From: Sphingobacterium corticibacter
GTDB lineage: Bacteria; Bacteroidota; Bacteroidia; Sphingobacteriales; Sphingobacteriaceae
DNA: 64,000 bases
Assembly: GCF_003076635.1 (NCBI RefSeq)
Contig: NZ_QDKG01000002.1
Location: 310,001 to 374,000, forward strand
Direction: 5' to 3'
The position numbers and the translations under genes are program-made. Numbering within the stretch: the stretch's first letter is position 1; each line of letters starts with the position of its first letter. Positions 1 to 7,269 of the stretch are shown here, piece after piece. The notes under the pieces are model-generated. The model saw only the letters and a program-made list of their open reading frames with translations, was not told the DNA's origin and searched no databases.

Positions 1-87
1 AACCAATAATCCCTGTTTGATGGCTCCCGTTTCGACACCATCTACATGGCACGCGGCATAATTGACCCGCTGAATGACTGCTCTCAT
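1..87 (-). CDS. dtd: D-aminoacyl-tRNA deacylase, N-terminal 29 codons (cut by window start)
   Basis: Translating the minus strand from the ATG at 87 gives MRAVIQRVNYAACHVDG..., ending ...KQGLLV at the window edge. The opening MRAVIQRV, the V-D-G turn and the G-L-L-V strand are the conserved start of the DTD family, which hydrolyses D-aminoacyl esters from mischarged tRNA. Only about a fifth of the usual ~150 residues is inside the window. It is divergent from groES. Confidence 0.8.
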   Translation of the reverse strand, partial: MRAVIQRVNYAACHVDGVETGAIKQGLLV

Positions 88-286
88 GGTTTAAAATTAG
101 GCAAATTTGCCGAAATGTGAGATGCGGATATCCTGACAGCTTGACACGCAACTTTTGCAGAAATCTGACAACCAGGGAGCAGACTTATGCAAAAATGTCT
201 CCTAAATATGTAAATCCTGCTTTGGCATAATTGGTGATGCGAAGAATGTATAAACGTAAATAAAACATAAAATAAATAGAATAATT
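88..286. promoter_or_regulatory. Divergent dtd/groES intergenic region
   Basis: About 200 bases separate the two divergent starts. A perfect 12-base palindrome (GGCAAATTTGCC) lies at 100-111 just upstream of dtd. I looked for a CIRCE element (TTAGCACTC-N9-GAGTGCTAA), the HrcA operator often found before groESL, and do not see one. I also see no clear TAnnTTTG element close to groES. The chaperonin promoter must be here but I cannot place it. Confidence 0.4.
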
Positions 287-562
287 ATGGCATTAAGTAT
301 CAAACCTATCGGCGACAGAGTCGTAGTTGAGGCGGCTCCAGCAGAAGAGAAAACAGCATCAGGAATCTATATTCCAGATACAGCGAAAGAAAAACCTTCT
401 CAAGGAACAGTGGTAGCAGTAGGAACTGGTAAACCAGATGAACCATTGACTGTACAAGTAGGCGATAAAGTGTTGTATGGTAAATATGCAGGTACAGAGA
501 TCACGTACGAAGGTAAAGAGTACTTGATCATGCGTGAATCAGACATTTACGCGGTACTGTAA
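287..562 (+). CDS. groES: Co-chaperonin GroES
   Basis: 91 residues, the family's normal length of about 90-97. GroES forms the heptameric lid that closes the GroEL folding chamber in the cytoplasm. The N-terminal strand [11 protein letters not shown], the mobile loop that binds GroEL (about residues 20-32, with GIYIP at 26-30) and the C-terminal ESDIYAVL strand are all present. It is followed after 42 bases by groEL on the same strand, the usual two-gene operon. Confidence 0.98.
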   Translation: MALSIKPIGDRVVVEAAPAEEKTASGIYIPDTAKEKPSQGTVVAVGTGKPDEPLTVQVGDKVLYGKYAGTEITYEGKEYLIMRESDIYAVL

Positions 563-604
563 GTTAAGTTTTAATCGATTATTAGATTTAAGTAATAGCA
601 AGAA

Positions 605-2248
605 ATGGCAAAACAGGTAAAATATAATGTTGAAGCGCGTGAAGCTCTGAAAAAAGGGGTAGATACGTTAGCAAATGCAGTAAAAGTAACGTTAGGACCA
701 AAAGGTCGTAACGTCATTATCGAGAAAAAATTCGGTTCTCCAGCGATCACTAAAGATGGTGTAACAGTAGCAAAAGAAATCGAATTGAAAGACGCCGTGG
801 AAAACATGGGCGCGCAAATGGTGAAAGAAGTGGCTTCTAAAACTGCTGACCAAGCAGGTGACGGAACGACTACTGCTACCGTATTGGCACAAGCAATCGT
901 AGCGCCTGGTATCAAGTCGGTAGCGGCTGGTGCAAATCCAATGGACTTGAAACGCGGTATCGACAAAGCAGTTTCTGCAGTAGTAACTAACTTGCAGTCG
1001 CAATCTCAGGTTGTTGGCCAAGACAATAACAAAATCAAACAAGTAGCGTCTATCTCTGCTAACAACGATGAAGTGATCGGTTCGTTGATCGCACAAGCGA
1101 TGGAAAAAGTAGGTAATGATGGCGTGATCACGGTAGAAGAAGCAAAAGGTACGGAAACTGAAGTAAAAACAGTAGAAGGTATGCAGTTTGACCGTGGTTA
1201 TTTGTCTCCATATTTCGTGACCAACTCCGAAAAAATGGAAGCAGACTTAGAGAACCCATACATCTTGATCTACGACAAGAAAATCAGCAACATGAAAGAA
1301 TTGTTGCCAATCTTGGAGAAACAAGTACAAACCGGTAAACCATTGTTGATCATCGCCGAAGATTTAGATGGTGAAGCATTGGCTACTTTGGTGGTAAACA
1401 AAATCCGTGGTTCATTGAAAGTGGCTGCTGTAAAAGCACCAGGATTCGGTGATCGTCGTAAAGCGATGTTGGAAGATATTGCGATCTTGACTGGCGGTAC
1501 CGTTATTTCTGAAGAAAGAGGTTACAAATTGGAGAATGCTGAACTAGATATGCTAGGTCAAGCAGAGAAAGTGGTTATCGACAAAGATAATACTACTGTA
1601 ATCAACGGATCTGGAAACGGTGAAGAGATCAAAGCACGCGTAGGACAAATTCGTTCACAAATCGAAACAACTACTTCTGATTACGATCGTGAGAAATTGC
1701 AAGAGCGTTTAGCGAAGCTTTCTGGCGGTGTGGCTGTTCTTTACGTAGGTGCTACTACTGAAGTAGAGATGAAAGAGAAGAAAGATCGCGTAGACGATGC
1801 ATTGCATGCTACTCGTGCTGCCGTTGAAGAAGGTATCGTTGCTGGTGGTGGTGTTGCTTTCATCCGTGCAACAGAAGCGTTGAAAGACTTGAAAGGTGAT
1901 AACGAAGACGAGAACATTGGTATCGATATCATCCGCCGTGCAATCGAGGAGCCTCTTCGTCAGATCTGTTTCAACGCAGGTATCGAAGGTGCCGTAATCG
2001 TACAAAAAGTAAAAGAAGGTTCAGCAGATTTCGGTTACAATGCGCGTACTGATGTATTCGAAAACTTAATCGCAGCTGGCGTTATCGATCCAACTAAAGT
2101 ATCTCGCGTAGCCTTAGAAAATGCAGCTTCTGTAGCTTCTATGTTGTTGACTACCGAGTGTGTGTTGGCAGATGAGCCAGAAGAAGCTGGTGCAGCTGGT
2201 GGCGGTGCTCCTGCAGGTATGCCAGGTGGCATGGGCGGCATGATGTAA
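605..2248 (+). CDS. groEL: 60 kDa chaperonin GroEL
   Basis: 547 residues, full length. It is the ATP-driven double-ring folding chamber that works with GroES. Visible signatures are the nucleotide-binding TLGPKGRNV at 29-37, D51, GDGTTT at 85-90 (D86 would coordinate Mg) and the flexible C-terminal Gly/Met tail that ends ...GGMGGMM. Codon use is highly biased, as expected for an abundant protein. Second gene of groES-groEL, closed by a strong hairpin terminator. Confidence 0.99.
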   Translation: MAKQVKYNVEAREALKKGVDTLANAVKVTLGPKGRNVIIEKKFGSPAITKDGVTVAKEIELKDAVENMGAQMVKEVASKTADQAGDGTTTATVLAQAIVAPGIKSVAAGANPMDLKRGIDKAVSAVVTNLQSQSQVVGQDNNKIKQVASISANNDEVIGSLIAQAMEKVGNDGVITVEEAKGTETEVKTVEGMQFDRGYLSPYFVTNSEKMEADLENPYILIYDKKISNMKELLPILEKQVQTGKPLLIIAEDLDGEALATLVVNKIRGSLKVAAVKAPGFGDRRKAMLEDIAILTGGTVISEERGYKLENAELDMLGQAEKVVIDKDNTTVINGSGNGEEIKARVGQIRSQIETTTSDYDREKLQERLAKLSGGVAVLYVGATTEVEMKEKKDRVDDALHATRAAVEEGIVAGGGVAFIRATEALKDLKGDNEDENIGIDIIRRAIEEPLRQICFNAGIEGAVIVQKVKEGSADFGYNARTDVFENLIAAGVIDPTKVSRVALENAASVASMLLTTECVLADEPEEAGAAGGGAPAGMPGGMGGMM

Positions 2249-2280
2249 GCCAACAACTAGATTTTAATTATATATAGTGC

Positions 2281-2316
2281 AAAAGCCGGATATCCTGAGG
2301 GATGTCCGGCTTTTTT
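2281..2316 (+). terminator. Rho-independent terminator of groESL
   Basis: A GC-rich stem (AAAAGCCGGATATCC paired with GGATGTCCGGCTTTT, one mismatch) around a TGAG loop is followed by a T run, 32 bases after the groEL stop. Confidence 0.9.
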
Positions 2317-2451
2317 GTATTGATCTTTTTATACTGACGAAACAAAACCTCTCAATGGGTTTGTATTTTAAAACAAAAAATTAATGAAAAAGAAATAAAA
2401 AGTTTATAAATCATTTGTAAATTGAGCAATAATTACTTAAAATATCTCAAT

Positions 2452-3424
2452 ATGAAAAAAAATAGCAATTACAGGCGGAAGTGGATTTGTAGGATCTGCG
2501 ATTTACAGAGCTTGCTTAAGTAGAGGTTTTAAGGTTTATTTGCTCGACAAAAACGAACCACCGTATGAACTTCCATCCGATGTCGTATGGGAAAAATGCG
2601 ACGTCACCGACAAAGGACTGGTTATTAGCTGCCTAAACAGCATAAAGCCAGATCATATTTATCTCATCGCCGGTGTTCTCGGCACTACAGAATTGACGTA
2701 CTCTCCCATGAAAGCCGTTAACACCAACATTGGCGGACTGGTCACATTTATAGAAGCTTTTATTAAGTTGAACTTTTTTCCTCGCGTCTTTTATGTCACA
2801 AAACCAAATGTATGGGAAAATATGTACACGATTACAAAAGAATCATCCGAACGAATCCTTAAGCTTTACATGTCTGAATTCAATATTGAAGGCTGTATCC
2901 ATCGATGGTTCAACGCATACGGCCCTGGTCAACATACCCATCCCATAAGAAAAGCTGTGCCGAACTTTATACTAAATGCATTACACGATGTAGATATTGA
3001 AATTTGGGGAAATGGTCTTCAAACAGTAGATTTAATACATATAGATGATATTGCATACTTAGCCGTTGAAGCTATGAACAAACCAATAGCAACAAGGGAA
3101 AAAGTGATCGATATTGGCAGCGGAGTTGCCGTTACAGTGAATGAATTAGCTCAAACTATTCTCAGATTGACGAATTCAAGTTCAAAAATAATCCACAAGC
3201 CAATGAGACCCGGCGAAATTGAAGATACAGTACTCGTGGCAAACGTCAAAGACCTTAATCATGAAATAAGTAATGGATACATATTTAGGAATTTAGAAGA
3301 GGGACTTATTGAGACAATCGAATACTACAAATCGCTACCAGAAGATCATATAGCATCATATTTCGAATATTATAAAAGCGACGAACATGACAAATATTAT
3401 TATCATTCTGGGCGCTCCGAATGA
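2452..3424 (+). CDS. NAD-dependent epimerase/dehydratase (extended SDR), frameshifted in an A8 tract at codons 2-4
   Basis: The body of the gene encodes an extended short-chain dehydrogenase of the UDP-glucose 4-epimerase/dehydratase type: catalytic YTITK (Tyr-xxx-Lys), then a substrate-binding half with HRWFNAYGPGQ and DLIHIDDIA. The nucleotide-binding start (ITGGSGFVGSAI, the GxxGxxG Rossmann motif) is encoded at 2468-2503 and has the right reading frame, but the only upstream ATG (2452-2454) is out of frame by one base because it is followed by eight A residues (2455-2462) where seven would be needed. In the coding frame a TGA at 2453 blocks any farther start; a TTG at 2540 would give a protein lacking the NAD-binding loop. 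Either the assembly has a homopolymer error, the gene is switched off by slippage, or slippage restores it. The stop overlaps the next gene. Confidence 0.75.
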
Positions 3425-3878
3425 TGACGATGGAAATCTCTCCATTATCGCTCAGGATAGGCTAAATTGTGCATATCGTGTCTTCCTATCTAATACAGGT
3501 TTCAAAATTATCTGCACCGGTGGGTTTGGAGCACATTTCAATAAAACAGAGAAGCCACATAGTTATTATGCTAAACAGTTTCTGATAGCTCGAGGTGTTC
3601 CAGAAGAAACCTTTCTTGATTCGCCTCTAACATCAAATACTATCGAGGATTTCACCGCAACAAAAGACCTGATCAACAGCGAAAAGCCAAACATCTTGGT
3701 GATCATAACGTCCGATTTTCATATGGAGAGAGCAAAGATATTATACAAGAATATTGTCAATTATGAGCGTGTTTTGTTTATTCCCGCGACATCTTCCCTT
3801 TCTGAGGAAGAGTTAAAACCCTTATTAGAACACGAGGAAAAAGCAATTGAATCCCTGTTAAAAGGACGTAGAAAATAG
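3387..3878 (+). CDS. YdcF/ElyC/SanA-like DUF218 protein
   Basis: 163 residues. The order IIIILGAP near the N-terminus, ICTGGFG at about 46-52, a mid-protein TSNTIEDF block and ITSDFHMERA at about 108-117 is the DUF218 fold, found in E. coli YdcF, SanA and ElyC; some members act in cell-envelope biogenesis, but the enzymatic activity is mostly unknown. There is no membrane segment, unlike SanA. Its start overlaps the last 38 bases of the epimerase gene, which suggests translational coupling and a shared, probably sugar-related, pathway. Function is inferred from family only. Confidence 0.75.
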   Translation: MTNIIIILGAPNDDDGNLSIIAQDRLNCAYRVFLSNTGFKIICTGGFGAHFNKTEKPHSYYAKQFLIARGVPEETFLDSPLTSNTIEDFTATKDLINSEKPNILVIITSDFHMERAKILYKNIVNYERVLFIPATSSLSEEELKPLLEHEEKAIESLLKGRRK

Positions 3879-4026
3879 GCGTTGAAAAGTTCCGCAGCTT
3901 GGCTACTGGACATGAGTTAATTTTGGTTTATTAAAATTATCGCAAATAGGTGTGTTTTATATCACAATAAGCCCATTTAAGCGTTATACTATTATCCGAA
4001 TACAAAAGCTGTACAATTAAACGATC

Positions 4027-4773
4027 ATGAAGCTATTCGATGCCCATTTCCATATCATCAACCCCCAATTTCCATTAGTAGAAAACAATGGTTATCTGCC
4101 ACCAGAATTTGTTACCAAAGATTACCTTCAGGCAACCAGTGCTTATGAGCTTGTGGGTGGAGCAGTTGTCTCTGGATCGTTTCAGGCTTTCGATCAGGAT
4201 TATCTCATAGACACCTTAAGCACGCTTGGAGATGGTTTTGTTGGCGTTGCGAATATTCCGCACACGATGTCTGAGCTAGAATTGGCTCTATTGAACAAGG
4301 CAAATGTCGTTGCTGTTCGTTTTAATGTAAAACGGGGTGGCTCTGAAAAACTGGAGCATATCGAGCAGCTTTCTAATAAACTGTATGAGGAATACGGCTG
4401 GCACACGGAATTATACATCGACAGCAAAGATTTGAAAGAACTCAAACCCGTTTTGCAAAATATTCCCAAATTCTCTATTGATCACCTCGGACTTTCTAAA
4501 GAAGGATTGGATGATCTCTATTTTTGGGTAGATAAAGGCGTAAAAATAAAGGCGACAGGCTTCGGACGAATCAATTTCGATCCGATATCGGTGATGAAAA
4601 GGATCCACCAAATCAATCCGCACGCTTTGCTATTCGGCACAGACCTGCCATCTACACGGGCGACAGTCCCTTTTTCGGACAAAGACGTGCAATTGGTCTC
4701 CGATAATTTCTCGACGGATGATCTGGAAAAGATTATGTACAAAAATGCCGAGGCGTGGTATCATCGCACATGA
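4027..4773 (+). CDS. Amidohydrolase-family metal-dependent hydrolase (TIM barrel)
   Basis: 248 residues, similar to the amidohydrolase_2 (COG3618) group. The HxH metal-binding pair is at the N-terminus (FDAHFHI, H7 and H9), a further metal histidine is likely in IDHLGLS (about residue 152), and the C-terminal LFGTDLPST supplies the conserved Asp. Members hydrolyse lactones or decarboxylate small aromatic acids; the substrate cannot be read from the sequence. It stands alone, 150 bases after the DUF218 gene. Confidence 0.8.
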   Translation: MKLFDAHFHIINPQFPLVENNGYLPPEFVTKDYLQATSAYELVGGAVVSGSFQAFDQDYLIDTLSTLGDGFVGVANIPHTMSELELALLNKANVVAVRFNVKRGGSEKLEHIEQLSNKLYEEYGWHTELYIDSKDLKELKPVLQNIPKFSIDHLGLSKEGLDDLYFWVDKGVKIKATGFGRINFDPISVMKRIHQINPHALLFGTDLPSTRATVPFSDKDVQLVSDNFSTDDLEKIMYKNAEAWYHRT

Positions 4774-4838
4774 GTCAAAAGATGCAACTTTCTATGGTGA
4801 TGAAGTTCAAGGAGATTTTAAACCATTTCGAGTTACCG

Positions 4839-5375
4839 CTATTTGTTTGGGTAAACCGCTTGATAGATCAGTACAATCGGTGATGTTTGAATCACTTCCT
4901 CACTGTGATTTAGCAATGAAAGCTGAAATTTTATTTCCTTACCATCTGGAAAAGAAATAATCCGATCAATATCTTCCTCCAGAATAATATCTCTAAAATA
5001 ACCTCTTGTATCCCAATTCATAGGCCTGGAAATGTTCTCGTCTGTTTTCACGATAGCCGAAAGCGGGCTATACTGCGCTGTACCATACAGTCGTGCTGTC
5101 TTTTCGCATACACCAAGCGGCATAGCATTATCTAGCTTATACTTAATTTCATGTGCGTCTATGGTATACATCTCACGCTTGCTATTGATCACCAAAGTAT
5201 CGAAAAGTAATTTATAGATGTCGCCATCATTTGCACATTGGTTGTAGATGGTAGGTTCTATCACGGGTGGCTCGGGAATGTACACAGGATTTTTTTTATT
5301 ACAGGATCCGATTAGGAAGAGAAAGGGGCTACAAATAATAACGATTAGCTTTAAAAATAGATGTATGTTTTTCAT
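4839..5375 (-). CDS. Uncharacterised lipoprotein
   Basis: 178 residues when started at the ATG at 5375; an in-frame ATG at 5393 would add six residues before the signal. The N-terminus is a type II signal peptide (MKNIHLFLKLIVII...) ending in a lipobox with Cys25 (LIGSC), which favours the inner start. The mature part shows no family I recognise; it has a proline-rich linker after the Cys, two later cysteines, and ends in a beta-rich stretch. It is convergent with the amidohydrolase gene. Probably outer-membrane attached. Confidence 0.7.
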   Translation of the reverse strand: MKNIHLFLKLIVIICSPFLFLIGSCNKKNPVYIPEPPVIEPTIYNQCANDGDIYKLLFDTLVINSKREMYTIDAHEIKYKLDNAMPLGVCEKTARLYGTAQYSPLSAIVKTDENISRPMNWDTRGYFRDIILEEDIDRIISFPDGKEIKFQLSLLNHSEEVIQTSPIVLIYQAVYPNK

Positions 5376-5440
5376 GGTTATTATAATCGGCATGGCGATG
5401 GTCGGCCAATATTTAATATTTCAAAAATAGATTAATTTTG

Positions 5441-5512
5441 TAGCCCCGAGCAGAATCGAACTGCTATCTAATGTTTAGGAAACACCTATTCTATCCGTTG
5501 AACTACGGGGCC
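5441..5512 (-). tRNA. tRNA-Arg (anticodon CCT)
   Basis: The minus strand folds as a 72-base cloverleaf: acceptor GGCCCCG pairs with CGGGGCT (one G-T pair) followed by discriminator A; the anticodon stem GGTGT/ACATT carries loop TTCCTAA with anticodon CCT; the T arm is GCAG-TTCGATT-CTGC. It reads AGG arginine codons. CCA is not encoded. Confidence 0.93.
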
Positions 5513-5646
5513 AATAGTATATACAAAGATTTGAAAAAATTAGTCCACTATCAAGTTAAACGAATATTTAGTTCTCTCAACGGCAACCATAGGATTGATC
5601 AATAAATACACACACAAATTATAGATTAAGTTTATAAGTTATTGAT

Positions 5647-5698
5647 AATTTCGATGTGACAATGGCATGTATTATATGTACTTTTGTACATCGAAATT
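5647..5698. promoter_or_regulatory. Dyad and promoter upstream of the peroxiredoxin gene
   Basis: A perfect 11-base inverted repeat, AATTTCGATGT (5647-5657) and ACATCGAAATT (5688-5698), encloses a smaller palindrome TGTACTTTTGTACA (5677-5690). The latter contains TACTTTTG (5679-5686), which fits the Bacteroidota -7 element TAnnTTTG and lies 38 bases before the start codon. The symmetric layout suggests an operator for a redox or general regulator; no regulator gene is adjacent. Confidence 0.55.
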
Positions 5699-5724
5699 AA
5701 TACGAAAAATAAAATATCTTAACT

Positions 5725-6357
5725 ATGAGCTTTACAGGCAAAAACTTCCCTAACATTACCGTAGACGCAATCGATTACATGGGAGATTATATCTCACTAA
5801 ATATTTTTGAAAAGGCACAACAAGAGAATAAAAAGATCCTTTTATTCTGGTATCCAAAAGATTTCACTTTTGTGTGTCCTACTGAATTGCATGCTTTTCA
5901 AGCGGAAGTTGCTGAATTGGAAAAACGCAACACCATCGTGATTGGTGCATCTTGTGACTCTAATGAAGTACACTTTGCTTGGTTGAATACAGCAAAAGAC
6001 AACGGCGGTATCGAAGGTGTGGAATACCCAATCATTGCAGATACTAACCGCAACTTATCAAGCGTGTTAGGCATCTTGGAAATGAAAGAAGTTGAGCACC
6101 CTGAATACGGTACTTTAGTAGAAGGTTCGGCTGTAACTTACCGCGCTACTTACTTGATCGACGAAACTGGAAAAGTATTCCACGAATCGGTAAATGATAT
6201 GCCACTAGGTCGTAACGTAAAAGAATATATCCGTCTAATTGACGCATACACACACGTACAAAAACACGGTGAAGTATGTCCAGCGAACTGGGAAGAAGGA
6301 AAAGAAGCCATGAGCGCAACACGTGATGGCGTAGCTTCTTACTTAGCGAGCAACTAA
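5725..6357 (+). CDS. Typical 2-Cys peroxiredoxin (AhpC/TSA family)
   Basis: 210 residues. It reduces hydrogen peroxide and organic peroxides in the cytoplasm. The peroxidatic cysteine is C51 in FVCPTE, with the catalytic Thr/Pro just before it (YPKDFTFVCP), and the resolving cysteine is C185 in HGEVCPANW, which places it in the AhpC/Prx1 group. The thioredoxin-like gene downstream is a plausible reductant partner. A dyad-rich promoter precedes it and a hairpin follows. Confidence 0.95.
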   Translation: MSFTGKNFPNITVDAIDYMGDYISLNIFEKAQQENKKILLFWYPKDFTFVCPTELHAFQAEVAELEKRNTIVIGASCDSNEVHFAWLNTAKDNGGIEGVEYPIIADTNRNLSSVLGILEMKEVEHPEYGTLVEGSAVTYRATYLIDETGKVFHESVNDMPLGRNVKEYIRLIDAYTHVQKHGEVCPANWEEGKEAMSATRDGVASYLASN

Positions 6358-6397
6358 TAACAAAAGCCGTCCATTCGGTCTTTGAGTAAATTTTCGG

Positions 6398-6447
6398 GCT
6401 GACTAGAAAGCGTTTCTGCTACAGTGACATTTTTAGTCAGCTTTTTT
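6398..6447 (+). terminator. Terminator after peroxiredoxin gene
   Basis: GCTGACTA (6398-6405) pairs with TAGTCAGC (6434-6441), followed by six T residues. The long loop contains a second small hairpin (AGAAA-GCG-TTTCT). Confidence 0.75.
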
Positions 6448-6470
6448 GTACACCATTAAGCGCAAATAGC

Positions 6471-6785
6471 ATGTTACAAGAATTAGATAATGACAATCTT
6501 CAGGAGATTGTAAACAGCAATGACACCGTATTAGTACAGTTCTCGGCCTCTTGGTGTGGCAATTGCCGCATTATGAAACCGAAGTTCAAAAAGCTATCTG
6601 GTGAAAATGAAAACGTAGCTTTTGTAATCGTAGACGCGGAAAAGTTTCCAGAATCTAGAAAACTAGCGAACGTAGATAATTTACCGACTTTTGCTGCCTT
6701 TAGTAATGGCAAATTGGTGAATCAGGTACAAACGAATAAGATTGATGGTTTAGTAGATTTATTAAATGAAGTTACCAGTAATTAA
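6471..6785 (+). CDS. Thioredoxin-like protein with CGNC active site
   Basis: 104 residues, the size of a single thioredoxin domain, cytoplasmic (no signal peptide). The active site is WCGNC (28-32) in place of the canonical WCGPC; the cis-Pro loop is present (NLPTFAAF). Substituting Asn for the active-site Pro usually shifts redox potential, so this may be specialised rather than general. It lies just after the peroxiredoxin and overlaps the next small gene by 20 bases, suggesting one oxidative-stress operon. Confidence 0.88.
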   Translation: MLQELDNDNLQEIVNSNDTVLVQFSASWCGNCRIMKPKFKKLSGENENVAFVIVDAEKFPESRKLANVDNLPTFAAFSNGKLVNQVQTNKIDGLVDLLNEVTSN

Positions 6786-7023
6786 GCACCTGACCACTTT
6801 TATCGCAGAGAACGACGTAGATTTTGTCTTAGAAACCATCGAAACATTGGAATCCCTAACAGAAGTTTCGACGCTGAAAGATGAAGAGCTCGACGTGATT
6901 GGCGAATTGATCTCCAACATGTATGGTGCTGTGGAAGTCAACAAATTGATCAAAGAAGGACAAGCTCCAAAAGATGCGATCAATGCCTTTATGCAACGTG
7001 TAATGGGCTCGATAGACCGATAA
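6766..7023 (+). CDS. Small conserved helical protein coupled to thioredoxin
   Basis: 85 residues, acidic and mostly helical, with no signal peptide or cysteines. Its start lies inside the end of the thioredoxin gene, so it is translationally coupled. I believe it belongs to the small Bacteroidota family (DUF6952-like) found beside peroxiredoxin and thioredoxin genes, but that is memory of genomic context and not of a characterised function. A role with the peroxiredoxin/thioredoxin pair is inference. Confidence 0.75.
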   Translation: MKLPVIKHLTTFIAENDVDFVLETIETLESLTEVSTLKDEELDVIGELISNMYGAVEVNKLIKEGQAPKDAINAFMQRVMGSIDR

Positions 7024-7028
7024 TACGG

Positions 7029-7077
7029 TTTTCCACAAAAAGCTGTGGAAAACGCGGTTTTTGTGGAAAAGTTTTTT
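7029..7077 (+). terminator. Terminator of the thioredoxin operon
   Basis: A perfect 13-base inverted repeat (TTTTCCACAAAAA, 7029-7041; TTTTTGTGGAAAA, 7058-7070) is followed by GTTTTTT. A third copy of GTGGAAAA at 7045-7052 offers an alternative, shorter hairpin. Confidence 0.85.
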
Positions 7078-7159
7078 ACAGCCTTTTGCGTTTTAATAAC
7101 ATATAATGTCCTACTTTTATAGAAATGAAATTAATGCCTGACTCCGATTTCGTTTTAGG

Positions 7160-7240
7160 ATGAAAGAAGTATCAGGTTTAGTATCAAGGGTTTTAAAAGG
7201 ATTTTTAATTGTTGGTAAAAGGAATCAAATAACTATTTGA
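7160..7240 (+). other. Candidate 26-codon small ORF or short RNA
   Basis: Between two hairpins an ATG at 7160 opens a 26-codon frame, MKEVSGLVSRVLKGFLIVGK and six more residues, ending TGA at 7238-7240. The product would be basic and amphipathic. A weak -7-like TACTTTTA sits at 7112-7119 and the hairpin at 7217-7248 ends the unit. Coding status is unproven; a small RNA is equally possible. Confidence 0.3.
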
Positions 7241-7248
7241 TTCCTTTT
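7217..7248. terminator. Perfect hairpin before the PIG-L gene
   Basis: AAAAGGAATCAAAT, loop AACT, ATTTGATTCCTTTT: a 14-base perfect stem with A and T flanks that could terminate in either direction. It lies between the thioredoxin operon and the start of the PIG-L deacetylase gene, and would end any short transcript from this gap. Confidence 0.7.
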
Positions 7249-7269
7249 ATTGTTAATGTACATTCATAC

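Noticed and set aside
88..286. CIRCE/HrcA operator before groES
   Set aside because: Looked for and not found; no hrcA gene is in the window.
4718..4960. Frame overlapping the end of the amidohydrolase and the lipoprotein gene
   Set aside because: It overlaps two better frames on both strands and has no family resemblance.
7029..7070. Three sequences close to the DnaA box (TTTTCCACA, TGTGGAAAA twice)
   Set aside because: They are the arms of the thioredoxin operon's terminator, and no dnaA, dnaN or other origin-linked gene is near. No AT-rich unwinding region accompanies them.
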